A DNA stretch of 64,000 nt from Planctomycetota bacterium (GTDB lineage Bacteria; Planctomycetota; UBA1135; UBA2386), in contig JACKIC010000007.1 in NCBI GenBank assembly GCA_020638655.1, positions 248,001 to 312,000 on the forward strand. The letters are read 5' to 3'. The position numbers and the translations under genes were made by a program. This document shows positions 18,869-26,734 of the stretch, piece by piece (within the stretch, counting starts at the first letter, position 1; each line of letters begins with the position of its first letter). The notes under the pieces were generated by a model. The model saw only the letters and a list, made by a program, of their open reading frames with translations, made no database searches and had not been told where the DNA came from.

Positions 18869-20545
18869 TCACGACTGGCGGTGCACGGTCAGCTGCGGGA
18901 ACGGGATCTTCCAGCCCTGCGCGGTCGCGGTCGCCAGCAGCACTTCGGGCACGGCGGCGCGCAGTTCGAGGAAGCGCGGCGCGGCCTCGCCCGTGAACGT
19001 CGCGACCGCCTGGTAGTCGAGCGAGCTGTCGCCGGCCGCGCGGAACAGGACCTGCACCGCGACCAGCTGGGCGTCGGGCAGCCGTTCGCGCAGGCCGCGC
19101 TCGAGCCCCGCGGCGAGGACCTCGGGCACGGTCGTCGTCGCCTGCTGCACGAGCGCGTAGTCGAGACGGAACGCGGTCTCGACCGCAAAGCCGCGCGACA
19201 GGTTGCGCGGCCGCTGCGCGAGATAGTCGGGCGTCGGGTAGCTGCGTTCGGCGCCGTAGTCCTGCACCACGACCGTCTGCGGGGTCTGCACGAGCACGGG
19301 CCCGAACACGCCGTCGGCGAGCTGCACGACGTCGCCGACGCAGCTCGGGAACCACGGCTCGTGGGGCGCCGTCGGGCGCGAGTGTTTGCCGACGAGGTCG
19401 CGCACCGGCAGGCGCAGCGAGCCGCCCTGCAGGTCGGGGTTCTCGAGCCGCGCGTAGAAGCGCAGCGACGCGACGCGGTAGGGCAGGCCGTCGATGACGA
19501 TGCGTTCGCCTTCGCGCACGGCGCCGACGTTGAGCAGCAGGCGGAACTGCTCGAACATCTGCGGCGCGGTCTTCACCGTGAGCCAGCCGACGCCGAGCAG
19601 GAACAGGATCGCGATCGCCAGCAGCAGGAAGTCGTCGCGCGCGTAGGGCACGATGATCGTCGCGGTGATCGCGATCAGCACGATCAGCACCTGCGAGACG
19701 ACGTCGAACAGGCGGTTCGCGAAGGTCCGTCCGCGCGTGGTGCGTCGCAGGATGCGCCGGCGCACCCAGCGCAGCGCCGTGAACGTCACGAGGAACACGA
19801 GGATCGCGAGGATCAGGCTCAACCCGCTCTTCTGCAGGAAGCTGCCGACGCCCGACCAAATGCGTTGCAACAGCGTCGGTTGCCCATCGACGAGCGCGCC
19901 CAGGCGGGAGGTGAGCACGAGCAGCTGGCGGCGCAGGTCGTTGATCTTCGGGGCCCAGCGGACGGCGATCTCACGCTCGGCCTCGGCGCGCGCGTCGCTG
20001 CCGGCCGGCAGCTCGTCGCGCGTGCGTTCGGTCTGGCGCAGGGCAGCCTCGGCGGTGGTCTGTCGCGCCTGCAGCGCCGCGATCTCGCGCTTGAGGTCGC
20101 TGATCTGCCGCGGGCCGGCGGTGGCGTCCCGGAGCTCTTCCACGACCGGTTGCAGGAAGTCGATGACCTCGGCCTGCAGGTCGAACGACTTCGCCGACGG
20201 CAACTCGAACTCCTGCACGTCGAGCCGCGTCGCCAGGTTGGCGAACTGCCAACGCAGATCGCGCAGCTCCACCTCGAGCCGCTGCATCGCCGTCTGGTCG
20301 CTGCGCGCCTCGGCGGCCGTGCGCTGCTCGCGCTTCTCGCGGATCGCCGTGGCGAGGCGTTCGAGCGCCAGCTTGGTGGTCGCGTCGAGCGGCTTGCCCT
20401 GCGGCGGTGCCTGCTGCGGCAGTCCGGGCGCGTCCTTGCCCGGGGCCTGGGCGGTCGCGGGCGGAGTGGGGGACGTCGACGGCGGATCCTGCGCGGCCAG
20501 CGGGGCGAGCAGGCAGCACAGGCAGAACAGGACGGCGGCGAACAT
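18869..20545 (-). CDS. MscS-family mechanosensitive channel with periplasmic coiled coil
   Basis: 558 residues from ATG 20545. A signal peptide (MFAAVLFCLCCLLAPLAAQ), a Pro-rich linker and a long coiled-coil region (~55-215) precede three membrane helices (~242-261, 281-300, 305-323). The pore-side beta domain follows (LNVGAVREGERIVIDGLPYRVASLRFYARLENPDLQGGSLRLPVRDLVG), which is the MscS middle domain, and a cytoplasmic alpha/beta end. It probably releases solutes under hypo-osmotic stress. A TACCCT hexamer lies 6 nt before the ATG. Divergent from hisS (73 bp). Confidence 0.8.
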   Translation of the reverse strand: MFAAVLFCLCCLLAPLAAQDPPSTSPTPPATAQAPGKDAPGLPQQAPPQGKPLDATTKLALERLATAIREKREQRTAAEARSDQTAMQRLEVELRDLRWQFANLATRLDVQEFELPSAKSFDLQAEVIDFLQPVVEELRDATAGPRQISDLKREIAALQARQTTAEAALRQTERTRDELPAGSDARAEAEREIAVRWAPKINDLRRQLLVLTSRLGALVDGQPTLLQRIWSGVGSFLQKSGLSLILAILVFLVTFTALRWVRRRILRRTTRGRTFANRLFDVVSQVLIVLIAITATIIVPYARDDFLLLAIAILFLLGVGWLTVKTAPQMFEQFRLLLNVGAVREGERIVIDGLPYRVASLRFYARLENPDLQGGSLRLPVRDLVGKHSRPTAPHEPWFPSCVGDVVQLADGVFGPVLVQTPQTVVVQDYGAERSYPTPDYLAQRPRNLSRGFAVETAFRLDYALVQQATTTVPEVLAAGLERGLRERLPDAQLVAVQVLFRAAGDSSLDYQAVATFTGEAAPRFLELRAAVPEVLLATATAQGWKIPFPQLTVHRQS

Positions 20546-20551
20546 CGCCGC

Positions 20552-20557
20552 AGGGTA
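20552..20557 (-). promoter_or_regulatory. TANNNT -10 element, 6 nt from start codon
   Basis: TACCCT on the minus strand, then six bases, then ATG 20545. Confidence 0.5.
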
Positions 20558-20618
20558 CCGCGTCGGCGGCGCGCGCCGAAATGGACTTCTCGCGGCGGCC
20601 GGTTCACGATGACCGCAG

Positions 20619-21962
20619 ATGAGCCAGGCCATCTCCACCAAACCCCCCGGCGGCATGCGCGACTTCCTCGCCGCCGACGTCGCCCGCCGCCGCTTCGTGA
20701 TCGGCACCGTGCAGCGCGTCTACGAGTCGTTCGGCTTCGTGCCCCTCGAGACGCCGACGATCGAGAACCTCACGACGCTGCTCGGCAAGTACGGCCCCGA
20801 GGGCGACCAGCTGCTCTACCGGATCCTGCACCGCCGCGAGAAGCTCACGCGCGCGCTCGAGGGCGACGCGGTGACCGAGCTGGACCTCGCCGACGAGGGG
20901 CTGCGGTACGACCTCACCGTGCCGCTGGCGCGCGTCGTCGCCAACTACCGCAACCTGCCGGCGTTCTACAAACGCTACGCGATCCAGCCGGTGTGGCGCG
21001 CCGACCGCCCCGCGAAGGGGCGCTTCCGCGAGTTCTACCAGTGCGACGTCGACGTCACCGGCACCAAGAGCCTGGTGGCCGACGCCGAGGTCTGCGGCGC
21101 GGTCAGCAAGGTGCTGCTGGAGCTCGGCTTCGCCGACTTCAAGGTGCACGTCAATCACCGCGAGCTGCTGCGCGCGCTGGTCGCCGCGGCCGGCATCGAC
21201 GCGGCACGGGAAGGGCTCGCGCTGATCGCGCTCGACAAGCTCGACAAGGTCGGTCGCGACGGCGTGGTCGCCGAGTTCGAGCAGAAGGGACTCGGCGCCG
21301 ACAAGGCGACGAAGCTGCTCGAGCAGCTCGAGGCCGCGCGCGCCGACGGCGCGCTGGCGCGGCTCGCGTCCGGCGAGCTCGGCGCGGCGTTCGTGCCCGG
21401 CGCGCAGGAGCTGCAGGAACTGTTCGCCGCGGCGGCCGCAGGGCCCGCCGCGTCGCACCTGGTGTTCGATCCGACGCTGGCGCGCGGGCTCTCCTACTAC
21501 ACGGGCCCGATCTTCGAGATCACCTGCGCGGGCCTGTCGGGCTCGATGGGGGGCGGCGGGCGCTACGACAACCTGATCGGCATGTTCGGCAAGCAGCAGA
21601 TCCCCGCGGTCGGCTTCTCGCTGGGCCTCGAGCGTGTGCTGCTGGTGATGGAGGAGCGCGGCATGTTCGGCGACCTCGGCGTCGGCCCCGAGGTGCTGCT
21701 GTGCCGCTTCGCCGACGTCGCGCCCGCCGCCGCGATCGCCGCGGCGTCGGCGCTGCGCGCGCAGGGTCTGCGCGTCGAGGTGTTCGCCGATACGCCGCAG
21801 CTCGGCAAGCAGCTGACCTACGCCAGCAACCTCGGCGCGCCGTTCGCGGCGATCCTCGGCGCGGCCGAGGTCGCCGCCGGCACCATCGCACTCAAGAACC
21901 TCATCACCGGCGAGCAGCAGACCGTTCCCCTCGCCGACGCCGCGCGCCTCGTCCGGGCGTGA
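20619..21962 (+). CDS. hisS: Histidyl-tRNA synthetase
   Basis: 447 residues from ATG 20619, the usual family length. Class II motifs: TKPPGGMRDFL at the N-terminus, motif 2 (FYKRYAIQPVWRADRPAKGRFREFYQCDVD), the HisRS signature LVFDPTLARGLSYYTGPIFEI, and motif 3 (GGGGRYDNLIGMFG, then VGFSLGLERVLLVM). The C-terminal anticodon-binding domain (~345-447) contains LRVEVFADTPQLGKQLTYASNLGAPFAAILG. It charges tRNA-His with histidine in the cytoplasm. An inverted repeat lies 35 bp after the stop. Confidence 0.96.
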   Translation: MSQAISTKPPGGMRDFLAADVARRRFVIGTVQRVYESFGFVPLETPTIENLTTLLGKYGPEGDQLLYRILHRREKLTRALEGDAVTELDLADEGLRYDLTVPLARVVANYRNLPAFYKRYAIQPVWRADRPAKGRFREFYQCDVDVTGTKSLVADAEVCGAVSKVLLELGFADFKVHVNHRELLRALVAAAGIDAAREGLALIALDKLDKVGRDGVVAEFEQKGLGADKATKLLEQLEAARADGALARLASGELGAAFVPGAQELQELFAAAAAGPAASHLVFDPTLARGLSYYTGPIFEITCAGLSGSMGGGGRYDNLIGMFGKQQIPAVGFSLGLERVLLVMEERGMFGDLGVGPEVLLCRFADVAPAAAIAAASALRAQGLRVEVFADTPQLGKQLTYASNLGAPFAAILGAAEVAAGTIALKNLITGEQQTVPLADAARLVRA

Positions 21963-21997
21963 GCGACAGGCTCGCAGGGGTGCCCGGCGCCTTCGTC

Positions 21998-22096
21998 GTG
22001 TGCGTACGGTACCGGGTACAAACCACACATCGCGCGGCGACGCGGGATGCCGATGGACGCGCGGTGTGTGGTTTGTACCCGGTACCGTACCCACAC
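21998..22096. repeat. Long inverted repeat between convergent genes (type A)
   Basis: Perfect 26-bp arms at 22004-22029 and 22065-22090 (core GGTACCGGGTACAAACCACA), extended inward by about seven more pairs (a T-G wobble then CGCGCG) and outward by several, leaving a ~20-nt loop near 22037-22057. It lies between the hisS stop and the nitrilase-gene stop, so it could act as a two-way transcription barrier. One complete arm recurs at 32061-32089. There is no T tract, transposase or terminal target duplication. Confidence 0.9.
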
Positions 22097-22106
22097 CGCG
22101 GGGCGC

Positions 22107-23663
22107 TCAGATCTCGGACTCGGTCTCGTCCTCCTTGTAGCGCACCGAGTAGAGGTCCTTGCGGCGGTCGCGCCAGTTCTGTGTCGTGCCGCGGTAGCGG
22201 TGCCGGCGCAGCAGCTCGATGTCGAGGTCCTGCATCACGATCGTCTCGATGTTCGGCGTGCACTCGGCGGCGACGGCGTCGCGGCTGAACTGGATGTCCG
22301 CCGGCGTGAAGATGCCCGACTGCGCGTAGTGGATGTCGGCGTTGGCGACCTGCGGCAGGTTGCCGACGCAGCCCGACAGCACCGCGTAGACGTGGTTCTC
22401 GATGCAGCGCGCCATCGCGCAGTTGCGCACCCGCAGGTAGCCGAAGCGCTCGTCGGTGTTGAACGGCACGAACAGGATCTGCGCGCCCTTCTTGGTGGCG
22501 ATGCGCGCCAGCTCGGGGAACTCGACGTCGTAGCAGATCTGGATCGCGATGCGGCCGCAGTCGGTGTCGAACACCTCCATCGTGTCGCCGCCCGTCACGC
22601 CCCACCAGCGCCACTCCGCGGGCGTGATGTGGATCTTGTACTGCTTGCCGATCGTGCCGTCGCGCCGGAACAGGTAGCTGATGTTGTAGAGGTTGCCCTC
22701 TTCGATGGCGAACTGGCTGCCGCCGATGATGTTGACGTGGTAACGCAGCGCGAGGTCGGTGAACAGCTCGAGGTAGCGCGGCGTGAACTCGGCGAGCTTG
22801 CGCGCGGCGATGCCCGGGCGCTTGGCGTCGACCAGCGACAGCAGCTGCGTGGTGAACAGCTCGGGGAACAGCAGGAAGTCGCACTTGTAGTCGCCGGCGG
22901 TGTCGACGAAGTAGGTGACCTGCCGCTCGAATTCCTCGAACGACTCTACGCGGCGCATCTGGTACTGCACCGTGCCCAGGCGCACCATGTGCACGGCGCG
23001 GATCGCGCGCTTCTGGAACGGCCGGTACTCGACGTTGGTCCACTCCATGTGCGTGGCCCAGCCGACCGAGTCCTCGTCGCTCGGCAGATAGTCGGGGATC
23101 AGCTGCTTGAGCTCGAAGCCGTTCGACAGCTGCGCGGTCAGCACCGGGTCGTGCAGCGTCTTGTCCTCGACCTTCTGCACGTACTCGTGCGCCGACATCT
23201 CGTTCTTGTGCTTGCCGTAGCCGGGGATGCGGCCCCCGATCACGATCGCCTCGAGGTTGCGCTCGCGGGCCAGCTGCTTGCGCGCGTCGTAGAGGCGCCG
23301 CGCGAGGCGCATGCCCCGGTAGTCGGGATCGACCATGATCTCGATGCCGTAGAGCACGTCGCCCTTGGGGTTGTGGTTGCGGATGTAGCCGCGGTCGCTG
23401 ACGACCTTCCAGTCGTGCCAGTCCGAGCACAGGTCGTAGTCGAGCATCAGGCTGCACGACGAGGCGACCAGCTTGCCGTCGTAGGTGACGCCGATCTGGC
23501 CCTCCGGGAAGTGTTTGATCTGGCTCTCGACGTGTTCGCGCGTCCAGGTCGGCATGCCCGGGAAGCACTTCTTCTGGCATTCGACGATCGCGTCGAAGTC
23601 GTCCATGGTCAGGGGGCGGACGGCGAGGTGGCTTTCGAAGTCTTCGAGATTGATGGTTTCCAT
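22107..23663 (-). CDS. GNAT acetyltransferase-nitrilase (CN hydrolase) fusion
   Basis: 518 residues from ATG 23663. An N-terminal GNAT domain (~12-200; acetyl-CoA loop DPDYRGMRLARRLYDARK) is fused to a carbon-nitrogen hydrolase domain (~225-500) with the catalytic triad Glu268 (LFPELF), Lys343 (QYKIHITP) and Cys377 (IQICYDVEFPE). The combination occurs in YhcX-type proteins; the amide substrate and acetyl acceptor are unknown. The acidic tail ends EDETESEI. Monocistronic, divergent from the next gene. Confidence 0.88.
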   Translation of the reverse strand: METINLEDFESHLAVRPLTMDDFDAIVECQKKCFPGMPTWTREHVESQIKHFPEGQIGVTYDGKLVASSCSLMLDYDLCSDWHDWKVVSDRGYIRNHNPKGDVLYGIEIMVDPDYRGMRLARRLYDARKQLARERNLEAIVIGGRIPGYGKHKNEMSAHEYVQKVEDKTLHDPVLTAQLSNGFELKQLIPDYLPSDEDSVGWATHMEWTNVEYRPFQKRAIRAVHMVRLGTVQYQMRRVESFEEFERQVTYFVDTAGDYKCDFLLFPELFTTQLLSLVDAKRPGIAARKLAEFTPRYLELFTDLALRYHVNIIGGSQFAIEEGNLYNISYLFRRDGTIGKQYKIHITPAEWRWWGVTGGDTMEVFDTDCGRIAIQICYDVEFPELARIATKKGAQILFVPFNTDERFGYLRVRNCAMARCIENHVYAVLSGCVGNLPQVANADIHYAQSGIFTPADIQFSRDAVAAECTPNIETIVMQDLDIELLRRHRYRGTTQNWRDRRKDLYSVRYKEDETESEI

Positions 23664-23733
23664 GAGCGTGGCGGGAGCTGGACGCGGAGGTCGGGGTGCT
23701 CGCCTGTGGACGGCGACTGTACCGTCCGACAAG

Positions 23734-24723
23734 ATGATCCGCATGCCGATACCCGCCCCCGGCCAACACCCGCTGCAGCCCGAGGAGTTCGACCTCGTCG
23801 AGCAGGTGCTGGCGGCGCTGCGCACGCAGACGCGGGATTGTTCGCAGCCGATCGCGGCGATCGAGCACCAGCTGTCGAGCCTGGCGCTGTTCGGGCAGCT
23901 GTTGGCGCGGTACCCATCGCCGCTCGAGGAGCAGCACCTGGGCGCGATGCGCCGCGGCCTCGAGACGCTGGTCGACAACATGGTCGAGACCGACCTCGCC
24001 ACGTTCCCGTTCCGCGCGCCGACGCAGGCGCTGGTGGGGCGGGCGATGAACATGGCGCACATCAACTTCCTGCGCATGTTGTGGCACGTCACCGGCACGC
24101 TGCAGGACCCGCAGCAGGCCGCGGCGCTGCGCGAGCTCGCGGCGCGGCGCCTGCGCGCCAGCGTGCACAGCCGCCTCGTCGAGGAGGTGCTCGCCGACCT
24201 GGTCACCGACGACGCCGTCGAACGCACGCTGCGGCAGCACGCCGTGCGCAACCTCGCGCAGCTGTGGGGCAACCGCCTGACGTGGCGCGTACACACGTTC
24301 TTCCCGATCCTCGCGGCGACCTGGGAGGCGCGGCTGCGCGTGCGCGTCGTCGGTGGCACGTTGCAGGGCAACTGTGAGATGTTCCAGCTGCTGACGGCGG
24401 GCTGCGACGAGGAGTTCGTCGACCTGCTCACCGACGCGCAGTCGGGCAGCGAGCAGGAGCAGGCGTTCCGCGAGTTCCTGTTCGGCACGTCTTCGGAGGA
24501 ACTCGACCGGCTCGCGCAGCGCATGGCCGAGGAGGGGCGCAGCAGCATCGAACTGGACAGCCAGGTGAACATCGAAGGCGGCGCGCGCGACGCGGGCTCG
24601 ATCCTGTTCGAGTTCTTCCGCAGCCGGCTCGTGCAGTGCAGCGCGCGCCGCACCACGCACCTGCCCGGGCCCCGGCACACCGCCGAGGGCTACGTGATGC
24701 TGGCGTGGTTGGCGCGGCAGTGA
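23734..24723 (+). CDS. Conserved-looking hypothetical protein, helical
   Basis: 329 residues from ATG 23734 (ATG 23743 is possible). Rich in helix-forming residues, no signal peptide or membrane segment. Notable stretches are FDLVEQVLAALRTQTRDCSQPIAAIEHQL, FRAPTQALVGRAMNMAHINFLRML and the His/Arg-rich end RRTTHLPGPRHTAEGYVMLAWLARQ. No family recognised. A TACCGT hexamer ends 8 nt before the start. Codon use matches its neighbours. Probably a cytoplasmic protein. Confidence 0.55.
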   Translation: MIRMPIPAPGQHPLQPEEFDLVEQVLAALRTQTRDCSQPIAAIEHQLSSLALFGQLLARYPSPLEEQHLGAMRRGLETLVDNMVETDLATFPFRAPTQALVGRAMNMAHINFLRMLWHVTGTLQDPQQAAALRELAARRLRASVHSRLVEEVLADLVTDDAVERTLRQHAVRNLAQLWGNRLTWRVHTFFPILAATWEARLRVRVVGGTLQGNCEMFQLLTAGCDEEFVDLLTDAQSGSEQEQAFREFLFGTSSEELDRLAQRMAEEGRSSIELDSQVNIEGGARDAGSILFEFFRSRLVQCSARRTTHLPGPRHTAEGYVMLAWLARQ

Positions 24724-24754
24724 CGCCGGCTGGAGCTGTGTCGGGAGGTCCGGT

Positions 24755-24760
24755 TAGACT
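24755..24760 (+). promoter_or_regulatory. TANNNT -10 element, 6 nt from start codon
   Basis: TAGACT followed by six bases and GTG 24767, the probable start of the two-gene module. Supports GTG 24767 over ATG 24773. Confidence 0.5.
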
Positions 24761-24766
24761 GCACGG

Positions 24767-25024
24767 GTGAGCATGGACGATACCGACCCGCGGGCCAGGA
24801 AGGTCCAGATCGAAGTGTTGCGAGGCCTGGATGAGACGCAGCGCATCCTGCAGGCGGATTCGCTGACGGTCGAGATGGTGCGCTTGTCTCGGGCCGCCCT
24901 GCGTGAGGAGATGCCGGACGCGACGGAGCAGCAGGTGTTGCTGCGTTGGATCGAGGTCGTCTACGGCAAGGGGCTGGCCGCCCGGGTGGCGCCGCTCGCC
25001 GGTCGCCTCGGAGTCCCGGCGTGA
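24767..25024 (+). CDS. Small protein preceding a nucleotidyltransferase gene
   Basis: 85 residues from GTG 24767 (ATG 24773 is the alternative). All-helical, with a C-terminal pattern AALREEMPDATEQQVLLRWIEVVYGKGLAARV. Small genes of this type often sit just upstream of nucleotidyltransferase-fold genes. Its TGA overlaps the GTG of the next gene by 4 bp, so the two are translated together. An antitoxin-like partner is one interpretation; no DNA-binding fold is evident. Confidence 0.65.
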   Translation: MSMDDTDPRARKVQIEVLRGLDETQRILQADSLTVEMVRLSRAALREEMPDATEQQVLLRWIEVVYGKGLAARVAPLAGRLGVPA

Positions 25025-25599
25025 GCCTGGTCGCCGCCCTGGCGCCGGTCGTGGCCGAACTCGAACGACTGGGCGTCGGATATCAGATCGGCGGTTCGGT
25101 GGCCAGCTCGGCGCATGGGGTGCCACGCTCGACGAACGACGTGGACGTGGTAGTCGATCTGAGAGCGGAACACGTAGGGCCTCTCTGCGCGGCGCTCAGG
25201 TCGGCGTACTACGCCGATGAGGAGCTGGTCGCGGATGCCGTGACGCGCCGTTCCTGCGCCAACCTGATCCACCTCGCCAGCGGCTTCAAAGTCGATCTCT
25301 TCGTGCGCGGGGAGTCGGAGTACGACAAGAGCGCCATGGAGCGCGGCGTCTGGCGTGGGCTGGGCGAGGCGGCGTCCGCGAAGACGTTCCGCCTGTCGAC
25401 CGCGGAAGACGTGTTGCTGCGCAAGTTGCTCTGGTATCGGTCCGGGGGCGAAGTCTCGGAGCGGCAGTGGGGCGACGTGCTCGGGGTGCTGCGCCTGCGT
25501 CAGGCCAGTCTGGACTGGGCCTACCTGCGTCGATGGGCAGACCAGCTTGGGCTCGACGACCTGCTGGCGCGGGCCGAGCTGCAGGCCTCGAAGGGCTGA
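25021..25599 (+). CDS. Nucleotidyltransferase-fold protein (AbiEii/MNT-like)
   Basis: 192 residues from GTG 25021. The nucleotidyltransferase signature is YQIGGSVASSAHGVPRSTNDVDVVVDL (GG/S, then DxD), and a third acidic site follows in FKVDLFV. The C-terminal helices include STAEDVLLRKLLWYRSGGEVSERQWGDV, typical of AbiEii-like or DUF6036-like proteins. Such enzymes may transfer nucleotides to tRNA or a partner protein. The pairing with a small upstream gene fits a toxin-antitoxin-like or housekeeping pair; I cannot tell which. Confidence 0.75.
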   Translation: MSLVAALAPVVAELERLGVGYQIGGSVASSAHGVPRSTNDVDVVVDLRAEHVGPLCAALRSAYYADEELVADAVTRRSCANLIHLASGFKVDLFVRGESEYDKSAMERGVWRGLGEAASAKTFRLSTAEDVLLRKLLWYRSGGEVSERQWGDVLGVLRLRQASLDWAYLRRWADQLGLDDLLARAELQASKG

Positions 25600-25615
25600 G
25601 CGAGGCTGCGGTCCC

Positions 25616-26275
25616 TCAGCCGCCCGTGACCACGAGGTCGTCGAAGTCGGTCGCCGCGTCGGCCTTGGTCCACACGCCGATGCCGCCCGGCTCGGGGAAG
25701 GTCGCGTCGCTGAGGTCGATCACGAACCGGCCGTCGATCGCGCAGCGGATGTGTTCGCCGCGGTGCTCGACGCGCAACTGATGCCACTGGCCCACGGCGG
25801 CGGGCACGTCGGCGCTGGCGAGCATCTCGCGGTTGCCGTCCTTGACCGTGTAGAGCCGCAGGTTGGACTCGAGCGGGTTGAGGCGCACGACGTAGTAGTC
25901 GTCGGGCCCCTTGGCGCGCCACAGGAGCCCGCCGCCCTGGTCCTCCTTGCCGCTGCGCGCGCACAGCTTGACGTCGAGCGTGCCGTCGCCGAACTGCACC
26001 GCGGGGGTCCAGCACAGGTTGAACGAGTCGTACTGCTTGTGGTTGGGGTAGCTCAGCGACAGCGCCTGCGATGGCGACGGCGCGTCCTTCGAGGTCGTGA
26101 CCTCCCAGGAGGCGAGCGGTCCCACGCGGCGCGTCGCGTCGACGCGCCAGCCCTGGGGCAGCGTGCCGCTCGGCGTGTCCTCGAACGACCAGTGGCGGTC
26201 GCCCGTGAGCGGCGGCGGGGCGGTGTGGCAGGCGGCGAGCAGCGAGAAGGAGAGCAGCAGCGGGCGGGTGCGCAT
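25616..26275 (-). CDS. Lipoprotein with concanavalin/LamG-like domain
   Basis: 219 residues from ATG 26275. A lipobox is visible (LLAAC, Cys16). The mature part (FEDTPSGTLPQGW, LCARSGKEDQGGGLLWRAKGPDDYYVVRLNPLESNLRLY, HQLRVEHRGEHIRCAIDGRFVIDLSDATF, GGIGVWTKADAATDFDDLVV) has the DUF1080-like jelly-roll pattern that usually binds or cleaves glycans. No catalytic residues can be assigned. Exported and lipid-anchored. Convergent with the nucleotidyltransferase gene. Confidence 0.72.
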   Translation of the reverse strand: MRTRPLLLSFSLLAACHTAPPPLTGDRHWSFEDTPSGTLPQGWRVDATRRVGPLASWEVTTSKDAPSPSQALSLSYPNHKQYDSFNLCWTPAVQFGDGTLDVKLCARSGKEDQGGGLLWRAKGPDDYYVVRLNPLESNLRLYTVKDGNREMLASADVPAAVGQWHQLRVEHRGEHIRCAIDGRFVIDLSDATFPEPGGIGVWTKADAATDFDDLVVTGG

Positions 26276-26358
26276 GAGAACGATCGGATCGTCAGGGGTT
26301 CGTGGCGCCGGTTGGGTCACTAGAGCACTTCGGGGCGCCGCTGCCAACGGCGGCTCGC

Positions 26359-26364
26359 TACACT
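26359..26364 (+). promoter_or_regulatory. Candidate -10 element (TACACT)
   Basis: TACACT 37 nt before ATG 26402, with AGGTGA as ribosome-binding site close to the start. No clear -35 box. Confidence 0.4.
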
Positions 26365-26401
26365 GCCGCCTCGTCCCAGACCCCTTGCCCGAGGTGATCC
26401 G

Positions 26402-26710
26402 ATGCTCCGCCTGCCCTGCTGCGTTCTCGCCGCCCTCGCGTTGTCGTTCACCGGTTGCGCCAGCACCGCGCAACCTGCCGACGCCGTGACCGAGGTCTAC
26501 TCGGTGCGCGACCTGTGCTCTACGCCGCAGCCCTGGATCAGCGTGAAGGATCTCGCGACCAACCTCGCCGACGCCACCGGTGCCGAATACTGGCGCGATC
26601 AGGGTTCGATCCGCACGGAGGACTCGGGCATCCTCGCGGTCACCGCGAACGTCGACATGCAGGAGAAGGTGCGCATGGTGCTCGCCGACATGCGCAAGCT
26701 CGCGAAGTAG
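26402..26710 (+). CDS. Small lipoprotein, possible STN-like domain
   Basis: 102 residues from ATG 26402, preceded by AGGTGA. The lipobox is SFTGC (Cys19). The mature part (SVKDLATNLADATGAEYWRDQGSIRTEDSGILAVTANVDMQEKVRMVLADMRKL) has the sheet-helix layout of short N-terminal secretin (STN-like) domains, where a D-to-helix pair ends in an 'I..VL..L' helix. That similarity is my own reading and needs a profile search. Convergent with the 838-residue repeat protein. Confidence 0.6.
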   Translation: MLRLPCCVLAALALSFTGCASTAQPADAVTEVYSVRDLCSTPQPWISVKDLATNLADATGAEYWRDQGSIRTEDSGILAVTANVDMQEKVRMVLADMRKLAK

Positions 26711-26734
26711 CGCTTCGCGGAGTGGCACTTCGTC

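Noticed and set aside
21998..22096. Inverted repeat as an insertion sequence or integron attC site
   Set aside because: No transposase and no target duplication. The attC R' and R'' core motifs are absent. The half copy at 32061 lacks any coding content.
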